From: Planctomycetota bacterium
Lineage (GTDB): Bacteria; Planctomycetota; Phycisphaerae; Sedimentisphaerales; Anaerobacaceae
DNA: 64,000 nt
Direction: 5' to 3'
NCBI GenBank assembly: GCA_019456145.1
Contig: VRUL01000010.1
Span: 1 to 64,000, forward strand
A program made the translations under genes and the position numbers. The notes beneath the pieces are model-generated. The model was not told the DNA's origin. It saw nothing but the letters and a program-made list of their open reading frames with translations, and did not search any database. Shown piece by piece: positions 41,818 to 51,926 of the stretch. Position 1 is the stretch's first letter. Each line of letters starts with the position of its first letter.

Positions 41818-43290
41818 TTAATATTTTTTTCTGAATCTTGCGGTGGGAATGTTCAATATCTTTCGATACTTTGCCACGGTGCGCCTGGCGAGATTATTGA
41901 TTCCGATTTCCGCCAACTTTTTTCGTATCTGTTCGTCACTTAACGGCTTTGTTTTGTCCTCGGCATCGATAATCCGGCATAATTTGGCCCTTATGGCCTC
42001 CCAGCTAAATAGTGTTCCGTTATCGTCGTGAGTTCCTCCGCTAAAGAATTTTCTCAGGGGCAAAATCCCCCAGAAACACTGGACGTATTTTCCGGACACG
42101 GCCCTTGAGACGGTTGCCAGATGTACTCCGACATCATCTGCGACCTTTGACATCGGTAGCGGGCGAAGATAGAACTGGCCCTTTTCGAAAAATTCGGTCT
42201 GGAATTTGACCACTGCCCTGGTCACTTTCAGCAAGGTATTCTTTCGCTGCTCTATTGCGTCAATAATCCACTGAGCGGAGCGGACGTTGTTTTGCAAAAA
42301 CTTTTTTGTCTTTTCACCAATCTTTTTGTCTTTTGTCATATTTATATAGTATTTATTTACTCTCAAGTTTGGCAGGCTCGAATCAGCTAATCTTACGAGA
42401 TAGCCGTCCGACTCATCCGAGGATTCGACTATTACATCGACGGTAATAGGCAGATTCTGGTCGGGCCCGATTTGCAGCCCCGGCGAGGTGTCGAGCTTAC
42501 TCAAATGCTGAACAGCGAGATTGATTTCGTTAACGCTGCACTTCATTTTTTTTGCGATTTCCGGCAGTCGATTTTCAAGCAGCGCGTCCATGTGGTTGGC
42601 AATCAGTCGGGATTCGAAAGTCATATCTTCGCTGCTCTGGGCCATCTGGATGAGCAGGCATTCCTTCATGTCGCGTGCACCGACACCCGCAGGCTCTAAT
42701 TTTTGTACCAGCTCCAGGGCCGTATTCAAATCATCGATGGTGAAATCGCTTCTGTCTTTGTTGTATAGCTGCTCCGGTCTTACGGTCAGATATCCCCTGT
42801 CGTCGATGTAATCTATAATCATGTTGCCGGCTTTTTTGACGGGCTTTTTGTCTTCGACCAGTCGCCACTGCTCTTCGAGATGGTCGTGGAGCGAAAGCGG
42901 GGGTGCAGCGGTATTGTTAATCGCCTGGAGTTTTGGGTCTGGCTCGTCACTTCGAGTGCGTTTATGAAAGGAGCCGGCCTGGTCCATATAGTCCTTAAAA
43001 CCGCCACCGAGACTGTCAAGCCGCTGGAAGTCTTCAACCTTGTTGTTGTCTGTATTAATGACTAAATCTTTTTCGCCTATATCGTCCTGGGGCTGTTCGC
43101 TTTCAGGTTCGGGTTGTTCGGGATTTAAGGGTTCGTCCTGCTCCAAAACGGGATTGGAATTAAGCTCCTGCTCAATTCTTTCCTGAAGGGCAAGTATTGG
43201 AAGCTGGAGAATCTCCATGGATTGAATCATATGTGGAGCGAGCTTCATTCTCTGCTCCAGTTTCATATGGATGTTCATATCCAACTTCAT
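41818..43290 (-). CDS. rpoN: RNA polymerase sigma-54 factor
   Basis: The protein has 490 residues. Region I is glutamine/leucine rich (MKLAPHMIQSMEILQLPILALQERIEQELNSNPVLEQ), followed by an acidic linker, the core-binding domain, a helix-turn-helix (PLPMSKVADDVGVHLATVSRAVSGKYVQ) and the RpoN box ARRTVAKYRKILNI near the C-terminus. It directs RNA polymerase to -24/-12 promoters with AAA+ activators. The array promoters in region 1 are sigma70-like, so they are not its targets. No activator gene is adjacent. Confidence 0.96.
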   Translation of the reverse strand: MKLDMNIHMKLEQRMKLAPHMIQSMEILQLPILALQERIEQELNSNPVLEQDEPLNPEQPEPESEQPQDDIGEKDLVINTDNNKVEDFQRLDSLGGGFKDYMDQAGSFHKRTRSDEPDPKLQAINNTAAPPLSLHDHLEEQWRLVEDKKPVKKAGNMIIDYIDDRGYLTVRPEQLYNKDRSDFTIDDLNTALELVQKLEPAGVGARDMKECLLIQMAQSSEDMTFESRLIANHMDALLENRLPEIAKKMKCSVNEINLAVQHLSKLDTSPGLQIGPDQNLPITVDVIVESSDESDGYLVRLADSSLPNLRVNKYYINMTKDKKIGEKTKKFLQNNVRSAQWIIDAIEQRKNTLLKVTRAVVKFQTEFFEKGQFYLRPLPMSKVADDVGVHLATVSRAVSGKYVQCFWGILPLRKFFSGGTHDDNGTLFSWEAIRAKLCRIIDAEDKTKPLSDEQIRKKLAEIGINNLARRTVAKYRKILNIPTARFRKKY

Positions 43291-43507
43291 AACGACACCT
43301 GAAAAAGTTCCTCAGACATTGGGACCTATCGGAATTTCGGGGAACAAAAGTTCCTACATATATATATTATATGTAATAATGGCCTTGAATGTTTTCGGCA
43401 ATTACAAAATCTTTTATAACTATTATTATACCATAGAGGAATTTAATTATTAAGATATTAGTTGGAAAAGGATGAATTTGTGTTTTCCCTGTTTTTGTTT
43501 CATCTTA

Positions 43508-43690
43508 TTATAGGCCATCGGCAGGTGGTTGTTTGGGGTGATACGGAAGGACGGTTTTTATTTCACCGGGAAAACAGCATTTTTTCAGGATAATAGGCAG
43601 TCTTGAGCCGCAATAAGGACAAAGATGGTCCTGTCTAATTGCTTGGCCTGTTGTCTGTTCAGCCGTTACGGAGGTTACGGGCCGACCGGG
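43508..43690 (-). pseudogene. Possible zinc-ribbon ORF without a start codon
   Basis: A 60-codon open frame, from after a TAG at 43691 to the stop at 43508, reads TTGQAIRQDHLCPYCGSRLP then ILKKCCFPGEIKTVLPY. The CPYC/KKCC cysteines look like a zinc ribbon. No ATG, GTG or TTG lies in frame, so it may be the 3' remnant of a gene, or start at an unusual codon. It lies downstream of the 43778 gene on the same strand. The rest of the 43291-43777 gap shows nothing. Confidence 0.35.
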
Positions 43691-43777
43691 CTACAGATAA
43701 TACAGCCTGCCGATAATGGCAGTCAGTGGCAAACCCCTCGATTACGAGCAAGCGTCATTTGAGCAGTTTAAGAAAGG

Positions 43778-44464
43778 CTAAATATTCCAGTCTTTGGAAC
43801 CGCTAATGAATTTGTTTTGTACAATTATTCCTGCGATAGTCGGTACGATAAGTGCAAGCGGGAGAAACCAATTGTAATTAAATACAAGCATTTTTACCCG
43901 CCCAGGGTCGAAATAGGTGTGCAGAACCGCCAATACTGCTGTTACTATCAGCGCCCCTCCTCCGAAGCTGGTAAAAAGTACAACAGCGAATTTGAAAACG
44001 ATAAATGAAATCATACCTCCCGCGATGAGCCCTGCCAGAGCACCTGCCCAGATATATTGATCCGGCAGTTCAAAGGCATACCATATACTGCCTGCGAGTA
44101 TTCCTCCGGCCAAGGCTCCAAGAGCGCTGACCCCCCACCGCATCAACGGCAAAGACAGAACAGCCATCGTCACTATTCCCATCAATCCCAGCCACATTCC
44201 GTTTCCGCCGATGAGCTTTTCGTTTAGCATTAATCCGCCAAAGAGCCCAATCAGGGCAAAACAAAGTGTTACCAGTATTTTGAAGATACGCCACCCGTAG
44301 AGCAGACACACAACACCGAAGCAGATGAATGTTAAAGCTTCGACCAGGCTCAATTCGGAAATCTGGCCCCAGATGAAGTTAATGGGCAAAAAGCCTTCTG
44401 TTGCTGCATCCGCGGCCGGGCTTGTAGATCGACCGACCTGTGCAAGTATGGTAACGCAATCCAT
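43778..44464 (-). CDS. Polytopic membrane protein, unknown family
   Basis: The protein has 228 residues with about eight hydrophobic helices (for example LTFICFGVVCLLYGW, ILVTLCFALIGLFGGLML, GALAGLIAGGMISFIVF). It resembles TMEM198/DUF4203-like bundles in its glycine-rich helices and small size. The 44632 gene encodes a similar protein 167 bp upstream, so the two may form a pair. No transport motif is recognised. Confidence 0.7.
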   Translation of the reverse strand: MDCVTILAQVGRSTSPAADAATEGFLPINFIWGQISELSLVEALTFICFGVVCLLYGWRIFKILVTLCFALIGLFGGLMLNEKLIGGNGMWLGLMGIVTMAVLSLPLMRWGVSALGALAGGILAGSIWYAFELPDQYIWAGALAGLIAGGMISFIVFKFAVVLFTSFGGGALIVTAVLAVLHTYFDPGRVKMLVFNYNWFLPLALIVPTIAGIIVQNKFISGSKDWNI

Positions 44465-44631
44465 TATTGGTCTCCTGATTTTTGCTTTTGGTTTCTCCCG
44501 ATCAATCGGAAGAAATCCTTGATTCTAACCTCAAATTTCAAAAATGTAAAATCTTTTAGAATCAACCATACTCAATATCATCGGTGTTAATCCTTTTACG
44601 AAGAATCTCTCAATCCGGATGCTTTCGGTTA

Positions 44632-45444
44632 TTAAGTCCGCCATCTTTTCTTTCCTGATTCCTGGACATCGTTTCTGCGGCCTTTTCTTCTCATCCATGT
44701 CTTCTCGAGCCCGGGACACAGCAATAACTGCTCAATTGTGCCGAAAGCTAACATTACCCCGATGATGGCGACATAAAACGAAGAGTTTCTATCAATGATT
44801 GTGACAGGTCTGGAATCTTTATACAATAACAACAAAATCATTCCTGCAAAGATAAGTGTCGTTCCGAGTACGGAACAGCACAGAGCAAAAGTCACCCGTT
44901 GCTGGTAACAACCGGCAGCTAACATAAGGGCCGCCAGCACACCCATTACAGCCCAACCATATATCGGCATGTTGATAGCCGCCTGTTTTGCCCTTGAGAT
45001 AAAATCACCCACGAAGGCCTCTAAGACTTTCGGAGTTTCCCTAGCGCTGATAGTTGCGCTTTGGCCAGTGATTTTGGGGGCATTTATCGGGACGCCTTCT
45101 ATCGCATTGATTACCTCGGGGCTCAAGGCTGTGAAAGCGAAAAAGGCCAAAACCACCGCTAAAGATGCAGCGAGTATCGTAATAAATATTTTTTCACCAA
45201 TTGTCGCAATTACCGCAGCGACTACGGCCAGGACCGCTGTAGCCATGATATTTCTGCCGACGATGAAGAATCCACAAATGCCGCCGGTGACGGCGCCCAG
45301 TACTATTACTAAAGCTCTTCTAAAACCCAGTCCGCCGAGCCAGAGAAACAGACCGATTATAACGGCCGCTAAGCCCGAGCTGATTAAAATTACGGGGCTG
45401 AACCGCACAGCAATTTGTTCAAAATACCGGAGGATTTCAAACAT
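44632..45444 (-). CDS. Polytopic membrane protein, partner of the 43778 gene
   Basis: The protein has 270 residues. It shows several glycine/alanine-rich helices (VILISSGLAAVIIGLFLWLGG, ALVIVLGAVTGGICGFFIVG, KIFITILAASLAVVLAFFAF) and a periplasmic loop of ~60 residues. It ends in a basic tail. Domain architecture resembles the 43778 product, suggesting duplication. Function unknown. Confidence 0.7.
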   Translation of the reverse strand: MFEILRYFEQIAVRFSPVILISSGLAAVIIGLFLWLGGLGFRRALVIVLGAVTGGICGFFIVGRNIMATAVLAVVAAVIATIGEKIFITILAASLAVVLAFFAFTALSPEVINAIEGVPINAPKITGQSATISARETPKVLEAFVGDFISRAKQAAINMPIYGWAVMGVLAALMLAAGCYQQRVTFALCCSVLGTTLIFAGMILLLLYKDSRPVTIIDRNSSFYVAIIGVMLAFGTIEQLLLCPGLEKTWMRRKGRRNDVQESGKKRWRT

Positions 45445-45693
45445 AATTCGTGGCTCCTTTTCACTATTTAAGATTCACTGCCAACTAAATACAAACAGCT
45501 AAATTTATTATCGGCCTATTTGACTGATTTGCGTTAAATAGTTGAGTAAATCTGGGGCTATAGGTGCGAAAAGGCTGGTTGGAGGCAAGAGAAGGTCATA
45601 GGAAAATCCGGATCAGGAGGTTGTGAGAACACCATTGGTTTAGTATCATCACAGGTTTACGCACAGTAGCGTAAATTGAAGGAGTTTCAATGG

Positions 45694-47787
45694 GTGATAT
45701 TGACTAAATACGGCAGGACTAAAGGAAGACAAAACATCGATATAAAATACACCAGAGCACTTTTTATAGCCCTGCCGGTTTTTTTCCTGCTGATACGTAC
45801 AGGTCGCTGTCCTGGGGCGGAAACTTTGCGTTCCGTAGCGGCCGTGCGAACCGAAACACCCCCCGTAATTGACGGCAAACTCGACGACCACTGCTGGTCA
45901 AAAGCGAATGTGACGACGGATTTCACCGATTACAGGCTGGAACGCCCGGCCATAGAGCAGACTTTGGTACGAGTACTGTACGACGACGAAAATATCTATT
46001 TCGGTTTTGAGTGTATGGAACCGGATCCGAATCGGATTGTGGCCGCCGAGCGAAAGTACGACCAGTCTCTTCGAGAGGAAGACAGGGTTGAGGTCCGAGT
46101 CGATACCTTCCATGACCACCGCTGCGCTTACGTCTTTGCGGTCAATACGCTTGGAACGCGCTATGATGCCAGGATGGGGCTTTCCGACCAATACGATGAA
46201 ACGTGGGGATGCGACTGGTCGGTTGCCTGCACAGTCGGGAAGGACCGCTGGTTCGCCGAGATTGCTATACCTATCTATAACCTTCTTTTTGATCAAAAGG
46301 ATGGGGTGAACTGGGGTTTAAATTTCCGCCGGAGCGAAAGAGGCCTTCAGGAAAGCAGCTATTGGTGCTACCCTACCAGCCAGGCGCGCTATCCGCGCGA
46401 ATACGGCCATCTGACAAATCTCGATTTGGCTAACGTTAAAATTGGTAAGAAGCCAGCCTTTGAAACATATATCAGCAGCATGTCGGATATGAAATCCAAC
46501 AGCAACAAGTTCTCGACGGGACTTGATGCGGCCCTGCGGTTGAGTCCGGAATTGACAAGCGCTTTTACAATTAATCCTGATTTCAGTCAGGTTGAAGCCG
46601 ATCCCGATACCATCGAACTCAGGGACACGGAGCGGTTCTTAAGGGAGCGCCGCACTTTCTTTCGTGAGGGCAGCGAGCTGTTCAGGAGCCCGCTGAATAT
46701 TTACTATAGCCGGCGCTTTACGGATATCGATATGGGCGCGAAGATCACCGGCCAGGGCAAAGGATGGGCGCTGGGCCTGATTGACGTTCAGGGTGAGATA
46801 ACCCGCGAAGAGAGGAGCCTTCGGGGTAACTACCATGTGGGCCGTCTGATTTATAACGTGGGCCAGAATTCGCATATCGGGGGCATCTGGGCCACTTCCC
46901 TCAGGGAGGACGGAAGCAATGTTACCGGCGGGCTTGATTCACGACTTTTTCTTAACAGCACCACGTCGCTGACGACACAGTTTCTGGGCCTGAAGGATTC
47001 GGAGGGCATCGTAACCGACGGCGTCGAGGACCACAGCGGGTACGGTTTGTATTCGGCGCTCAAGGGTGGTACGCAGCCTTTCTGGTGGCAGGTGGACTAT
47101 CGTGACATCACGCGTGGTTTTCTGCCCGACCTTGGCTATATCCCGCGGCGAGATATCCGGGGGCCGGGCTCCTACATGCGGTACAGAGAGAGCTTCGAAG
47201 ATGGGCCGATCAAAACGTTAAGCGCCATATCCGAGATCGATATCTATGAAGACAATAACCATGATACGAACCTGCGCGATTTCGTCGAGGGGGCCGGGGT
47301 GTGCTTTCGCAATGAGATAGAGCTGTGGTACACACGAAGCGATAGTTTCCACGCGCCGTTTCAAAACTGGTACGACCGCATCAGAATCGAATACAACGAA
47401 GATGTGGATATCTGGGAGTCGGTGAGCTTCGGCATCGAAAAAGGCGTTTTTGAGACCGAGCCGTACAAGGAATATTTCCTGGACAAGCCCATGAGAATTA
47501 CCGAGCGGCTGTTAAGCACGTTTGGCGGCAACTACCGGATAAAAGAGACGGACATCGGAGATGACCAGAACATCTGGCTTTGGCGATGGGTAACGCAATA
47601 CACATTTACCTGGAACGGCCGGCTCAAACTCACCGCTGAGGAATCTTCTGAGGACCGCCACAACCTGACGATACTTTTCTCCTGGCCGATGCGAAAGAAC
47701 ATGGATTTGTATCTGCTCTTCAACGATTACATCACCGAAGTCGAGAGCATCCGCGCCGTCTTTGCCAAGCTGGTTTACAGATTTTGA
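45694..47787 (+). CDS. DUF5916-type outer-membrane beta-barrel protein with CBM9-like domain
   Basis: The protein has about 697 residues. The GTG at 45694 has AAGGAG 9 bases upstream; a TTG at 45676 would overlap that site. A signal peptide (ALFIALPVFFLLIRTGRC) is followed by a carbohydrate-binding-9-like domain (PPVIDGKLDDHCWSKA, VRVLYDDENIYFGFECME, FAVNTLGTRYDARM). DUF5916 features follow (SAFTINPDFSQVEADPD, FLRERRTFFREGSELF) and a long C-terminal region of alternating beta strands ending in LVYRF, with the terminal Phe of outer-membrane barrels. Role unknown, probably surface glycan contact. Confidence 0.88.
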   Translation: MILTKYGRTKGRQNIDIKYTRALFIALPVFFLLIRTGRCPGAETLRSVAAVRTETPPVIDGKLDDHCWSKANVTTDFTDYRLERPAIEQTLVRVLYDDENIYFGFECMEPDPNRIVAAERKYDQSLREEDRVEVRVDTFHDHRCAYVFAVNTLGTRYDARMGLSDQYDETWGCDWSVACTVGKDRWFAEIAIPIYNLLFDQKDGVNWGLNFRRSERGLQESSYWCYPTSQARYPREYGHLTNLDLANVKIGKKPAFETYISSMSDMKSNSNKFSTGLDAALRLSPELTSAFTINPDFSQVEADPDTIELRDTERFLRERRTFFREGSELFRSPLNIYYSRRFTDIDMGAKITGQGKGWALGLIDVQGEITREERSLRGNYHVGRLIYNVGQNSHIGGIWATSLREDGSNVTGGLDSRLFLNSTTSLTTQFLGLKDSEGIVTDGVEDHSGYGLYSALKGGTQPFWWQVDYRDITRGFLPDLGYIPRRDIRGPGSYMRYRESFEDGPIKTLSAISEIDIYEDNNHDTNLRDFVEGAGVCFRNEIELWYTRSDSFHAPFQNWYDRIRIEYNEDVDIWESVSFGIEKGVFETEPYKEYFLDKPMRITERLLSTFGGNYRIKETDIGDDQNIWLWRWVTQYTFTWNGRLKLTAEESSEDRHNLTILFSWPMRKNMDLYLLFNDYITEVESIRAVFAKLVYRF

Positions 47788-47905
47788 ATCCCGGATAAAT
47801 ATTGATTTTATTATTCCGGTTAAATATCTTCGTCTCTAACCACTAAAATTGTCATCATAAATATTATATAGACGGGAATCTCAAAACTTCATAAAGTCTG
47901 GAAAC

Positions 47906-47989
47906 TGCGGATGAGAGGAGTCGAACCTCCACGAGCCGAAGCCCACAGGCACCTGAAGCCTGCGCGTCTGCCAATTCCGCCACATCCGC
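47906..47989 (-). tRNA. tRNA-Leu (CAG)
   Basis: The 84-nt class II tRNA has acceptor GCGGATG/CATCCGC with A as discriminator and no encoded CCA. It has the conserved D-loop GGCAGA, anticodon stem CAGGC/GCCTG around loop TTCAGGT (anticodon CAG), a long variable arm, and GGTTCGACTCC in the T arm. Confidence 0.96.
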
Positions 47990-48668
47990 GGACAATCGGT
48001 TATTATCAGAGATTTTGGACATCTCGTCAAGGATTTTCACGCAAAACGTCATTAGCTAAACAACACCCGAATAAATTTGGTGGTTTAAGTACCGATTCCT
48101 GCCCCCCCATCAGGTAAGGGGCAAGCTTCACAGGAACGACAGGGAAACGTTGCCGCGGCAGGCACGGCTGAACGCACGATTTGCACCTTTGACAACACGG
48201 GTATCAATAACAGGATGAACAGCCGTGACAGTTATAGCTCAACTGACAATTTTGAGGACATTGCCGATTATATCAGAAGCAACGGAAAAATCCGTCACCA
48301 GCCTAAGCCCCATCAGGACATAGTCCCATAAGAGATGCGGTGAACTTACGCAGTGAGCTTTTGAGCAATCGGCGCTCGACAGAAACAGCGAAATTACACA
48401 ACCATTTCCGGACCGAACCGTCAAGCGTCCCATAAAGGCAGCGGATTGTATCAGGGGATTGTATAAGGGTGATATTTGGCTTTGTCAGTTTGTATAGTAT
48501 ATTTTAAATAATAGAATCTTAATGAAGGCCGGAGCTTTATCAGCCGATTTATGCTTGACACCTTTTGTTAAGCAGGCTCAGGTTTGCCTTGGCGAATCAC
48601 TCGGGCGCCGGGGGGATTCTGGAGTTTAGAGCGGTATAACAGTATTTGAAGTATTTGAGGTGATGGAA
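47990..48668. other. Intergenic region with hairpin relic and ORF fragment
   Basis: Near 48054-48140 lies a degraded hairpin of the GGCTAAAC/AATAAATTT family, with GATTCCTG and CAGGAACGACAGG separated by an insertion. At ~48180-48330 a plus frame reads NFEDIADYIRSNGKIRHQPK, then stops; it may be a fragment of a dead gene. The right end (48489-48540) resembles the upstream elements of the pilin genes (51927 and 52756). Confidence 0.45.
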
Positions 48669-50417
48669 ATGTGCCCAGAAGCAGTCCCGAAGATCTCAGC
48701 GAAAAAAGCAAATCTTCTTTTCGGTGAATCTCTTGTCTCTAAAGGTCTCCTTACGCGCAGAGGATTGATCGAAGCTCTTAACGAACAGAAAGAGCACGGC
48801 GGTCGACTCGGCGAAGTATTGCTTCGACTCAAGAAACTGGGCGAGGAGGATGTCACACACGCTCTGGCTGAATATCTATCAATGGATTACATGCGTCTGG
48901 ATGATGTCAACAAGATAGATATGGACACTGCTCGAGTGCTTTCTGAAAACATTGCCAAGCGATTTTGCCTTGCGGCTATCGGCGAGACAGAAGACAAGAT
49001 TATCGTGGCGATGGCCGATCCTCTTAATGTTATAGCAATAGATACAATCTCACTTCGGCTGAAACGCCAGATTAAAGCAGTGATTAGCTCCCCTCAAGAG
49101 ATTCGTCGTGCAATTGAGGCGATTTACCACGGTTCAGATGTCGAAGAACAGCAGCTTCGCGACATAGTCGAGATCGAGGTCGGTGGACAGGATGACACAC
49201 TCGAAGCCGAAGTAGGCGAGGTCGACAGCGAAGCAGCAACCAAGCCGCCTGTAATTCGCTTTGTGGACATTCTTTTAAGCCAGGCGGTGAAAAGCCGGGC
49301 GAGTGACGTTCATCTTGAGCCACAGGAACGTTCAATGATGATTCGGATGCGTATCGACGGTATGCTGCGTGATATGATCCCTCCTGCCCGGAAGATGCAG
49401 GCAGCGGTACTAACACGAATAAAGATTCTATCTGAGATGAATATTGCCGAGCGCAGACTGCCACAGGACGGTCGCTTCAAGATAAAGATGGCCGGCAGAG
49501 ATATAGACGTCCGCGTATCGGCAATACCAACCATATACGGCGAAAAAATAGTCCTTCGAATTCTCGACACAGCCTCGGCCAGCCAGGACATAAAACAATT
49601 AGGTTTTGAGCCGGAGCTTCTTGAAGAGTTTAAGATGATATTGGCTCAGCCACACGGAATTATAATAGTGACGGGCCCGACGGGCAGCGGTAAAAGCACG
49701 ACATTATATTCGGCGCTGAATTACATGAAGGACCCGACGAAAAATATCACAACCGTCGAGGACCCGGTGGAATACCGTCTTGCCGGGATTAATCAGATTC
49801 AAATCAAGCATGAAATCAACCTGGATTTTGCCAAGTGCCTTCGTGCCATACTTCGACAAGACCCGGACATAATTCTTATAGGTGAGATTCGCGACAAGGA
49901 AACAGTTGAAATTGCAATCAAGGCATCTTTAACAGGTCACCTTGTCTTGAGCACCTTCCATACGAACGATGCCCCAAGTGCGATAAGCAGACTTATCTAT
50001 ATGGGGATTGAGCCGTTTTTGCTGAGTTCTTCCCTGAATTTAATTGTCGCGCAGCGACTTGTCAGAAAGATTTGTGAACACTGTAAGGAGCCGGTAACGT
50101 TAAGCAAAGAAGTGCTCAAGCGTTTAAACATTGACCTCAATAAAACTAAAGATACCGTCTTTTACCACGGGCGAGGCTGTAATATGTGCGGAGACACAGG
50201 TTGTCTGGGTAGATTGCCGATATTCGAGTTTTTGGTAATGGACAAGGAACTCCGCGAGATGATCATCTCCGGCGCCAGTGAGTCGGAATTACGAACATAT
50301 GCACGTCAAAAAGGGTACGGGGGATTACTTGAAAGCGGCGTAAGCAAGATAATGCAGGGTCTAACGACCGCCGAAGAGGTCCTGAGTGTAACCTTTACGG
50401 AAGATATAAAAAGGTAG
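48669..50417 (+). CDS. Type II secretion/type IV pilus assembly ATPase (GspE/PilB)
   Basis: The protein has about 582 residues. The ATG at 48669 gives 8-base spacing to GAGG; GTG 48660 and ATG 48663 are alternatives. The N-terminal MshEN-like domain (LLTRRGLIEALNEQKEHGGRLG) is followed by the ATPase core: Walker A GPTGSGKSTTLY at ~335, the Asp box TVEDPVEYRLAGINQIQI, Walker B ILIGEIRDKETVEIAIKA, and the His box LVLSTFHTNDAP. A four-cysteine zinc site is seen (CEHC...CNMC). It powers pilin polymerisation or pseudopilus assembly. First gene of the locus. Confidence 0.95.
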   Translation: MCPEAVPKISAKKANLLFGESLVSKGLLTRRGLIEALNEQKEHGGRLGEVLLRLKKLGEEDVTHALAEYLSMDYMRLDDVNKIDMDTARVLSENIAKRFCLAAIGETEDKIIVAMADPLNVIAIDTISLRLKRQIKAVISSPQEIRRAIEAIYHGSDVEEQQLRDIVEIEVGGQDDTLEAEVGEVDSEAATKPPVIRFVDILLSQAVKSRASDVHLEPQERSMMIRMRIDGMLRDMIPPARKMQAAVLTRIKILSEMNIAERRLPQDGRFKIKMAGRDIDVRVSAIPTIYGEKIVLRILDTASASQDIKQLGFEPELLEEFKMILAQPHGIIIVTGPTGSGKSTTLYSALNYMKDPTKNITTVEDPVEYRLAGINQIQIKHEINLDFAKCLRAILRQDPDIILIGEIRDKETVEIAIKASLTGHLVLSTFHTNDAPSAISRLIYMGIEPFLLSSSLNLIVAQRLVRKICEHCKEPVTLSKEVLKRLNIDLNKTKDTVFYHGRGCNMCGDTGCLGRLPIFEFLVMDKELREMIISGASESELRTYARQKGYGGLLESGVSKIMQGLTTAEEVLSVTFTEDIKR

Positions 50418-50647
50418 CAGCGTCGAAGATGTCGCAGATAAAAAAGAAACCAAAGTGCAAAAGGACAGAGGCCGTTTTTCTATTAAACTTGCGTTTTCAG
50501 GATGCCGATGGTGGATGCACAACAGCAAATAAATAAAAAAAACTAATGGCTTGCTAAAAGTCATTTTCTCAAGGTCCGGTAAAGCCGTTAGAAGTTCTAA
50601 TGGGTCGGACAACATTGTATAAAAAGTGAGGATTTTTAACAGGGCCG

Positions 50648-51862
50648 ATGAAAAGCTTTAAATATGTCGCTCGGGATTCATCAGGGAATCGAAAAGAAGG
50701 CCAGTTACAGGCCGCCGCTTCCAATGATGTAGTAAACTGGCTTCACGAACAGGGTTTCACGCCAATCTCCATCAAGGAAAGCTCCGTCAAGGTCAAGCAA
50801 AAAAAGCAACAAAAGGCCCATCGAAAGAAAATCAAATCAGGTGAGCTGGGGGCTCTTTGCTGGCAGTTGAACACAATGACAGAGGGAGGAATTGCCATCA
50901 CGTCAGCTCTTGAGGCGATCTCTGAGGACATAGAAAACCTCCAGCTTCAGCAGGTTATACAACAGATCCTGGAAAAGGTTGAGAGAGGTCAAACATTATC
51001 AGAGAGTTTTTCGGATTTTCCGAGGGTTTTCAACAAGTTATGCTGTGCGATGATATTAGCCGGAGAAACCTGCGGGAATCTTCCTGACGCACTGCGCAGG
51101 CTGGCAGAGTACTTCGACAACCGGGATAAATTAGCGAAAAAGGTCAAGGGCGCGATGGCGTACCCGATCTTTGTATTCGTTTTTATCATTATAATCGTCG
51201 TATTCATAATGGCATTCGTTGTTCCGCGGTTCAAAGAAATATTCGACCAAATCGGCGGTGAAATGCCTGCCTTTACACAGGCATTTATGAACTTTTACGA
51301 GTTTCTGAAATCTCATGTGCTTCATATAATCGGCTTCGTGATTGTTTTAGCCATTTCTACAGTGTCTATCTCGAAGACCAAAAAAGGTCATTATCTCTTT
51401 AGCAGGATTGCGCTGACACTACCATTGATGGGCAAGATAATAAGTCAGGCCTTCGTGGCGACGTTCTGCAAAACGATGGGATCATTACTTGCTTCAGGAG
51501 TCTCAGTTCTTGAAGTGTTCGATATTCTTTCAACGATGAGCACAAACGATGTTATAAAAACAGCGGTAAAGCAAACACGAGAGCAAATTGTGGCGGGCAC
51601 AAACCTGTCTGCAAGTATGTCACAAGCCGGCTTTTTCCCTAATATGGTCGTCAAGATGACTCAGGTTGGCGAAGAAAGTGGATCACTGCCCAAAGTTCTC
51701 GAGAGGACGGCCATGTATTATGAGCGAAAGGTCGATTGTACCATAACCACAGTAATGGGTCTGCTTGAGCCGTTGATGATTGTATTAGTTGGAGGAATTG
51801 TACTGATAGTCGTTCTTGCACTTTATCTTCCGATATTTTCTATGGAACCGTCGAGCGGCTAA
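50648..51862 (+). CDS. Inner-membrane platform protein (GspF/PilC)
   Basis: The protein has 404 residues. It has the two duplicated GspF domains (MTEGGIAITSALEAISEDIEN, then ILAGETCGNLPDALRRLAEYF, and MGSLLASGVSVLEVFDIL with TQVGEESGSLPKVLERTAMYYE). Three membrane helices (YPIFVFVFIIIIVVFIMAFVVP, HIIGFVIVLAISTVSI, IVLVGGIVLIVVLALYLPIF) are placed as in the family. It transmits ATPase motion to the pilus base. It lies 230 bp after gspE, with no gene visible between. Confidence 0.95.
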   Translation: MKSFKYVARDSSGNRKEGQLQAAASNDVVNWLHEQGFTPISIKESSVKVKQKKQQKAHRKKIKSGELGALCWQLNTMTEGGIAITSALEAISEDIENLQLQQVIQQILEKVERGQTLSESFSDFPRVFNKLCCAMILAGETCGNLPDALRRLAEYFDNRDKLAKKVKGAMAYPIFVFVFIIIIVVFIMAFVVPRFKEIFDQIGGEMPAFTQAFMNFYEFLKSHVLHIIGFVIVLAISTVSISKTKKGHYLFSRIALTLPLMGKIISQAFVATFCKTMGSLLASGVSVLEVFDILSTMSTNDVIKTAVKQTREQIVAGTNLSASMSQAGFFPNMVVKMTQVGEESGSLPKVLERTAMYYERKVDCTITTVMGLLEPLMIVLVGGIVLIVVLALYLPIFSMEPSSG

Positions 51863-51926
51863 GGCCTATAACCGACGATTGATAATTGAATATTGAATTT
51901 TGAAAAAAAATTAACTTCAGATTAAC

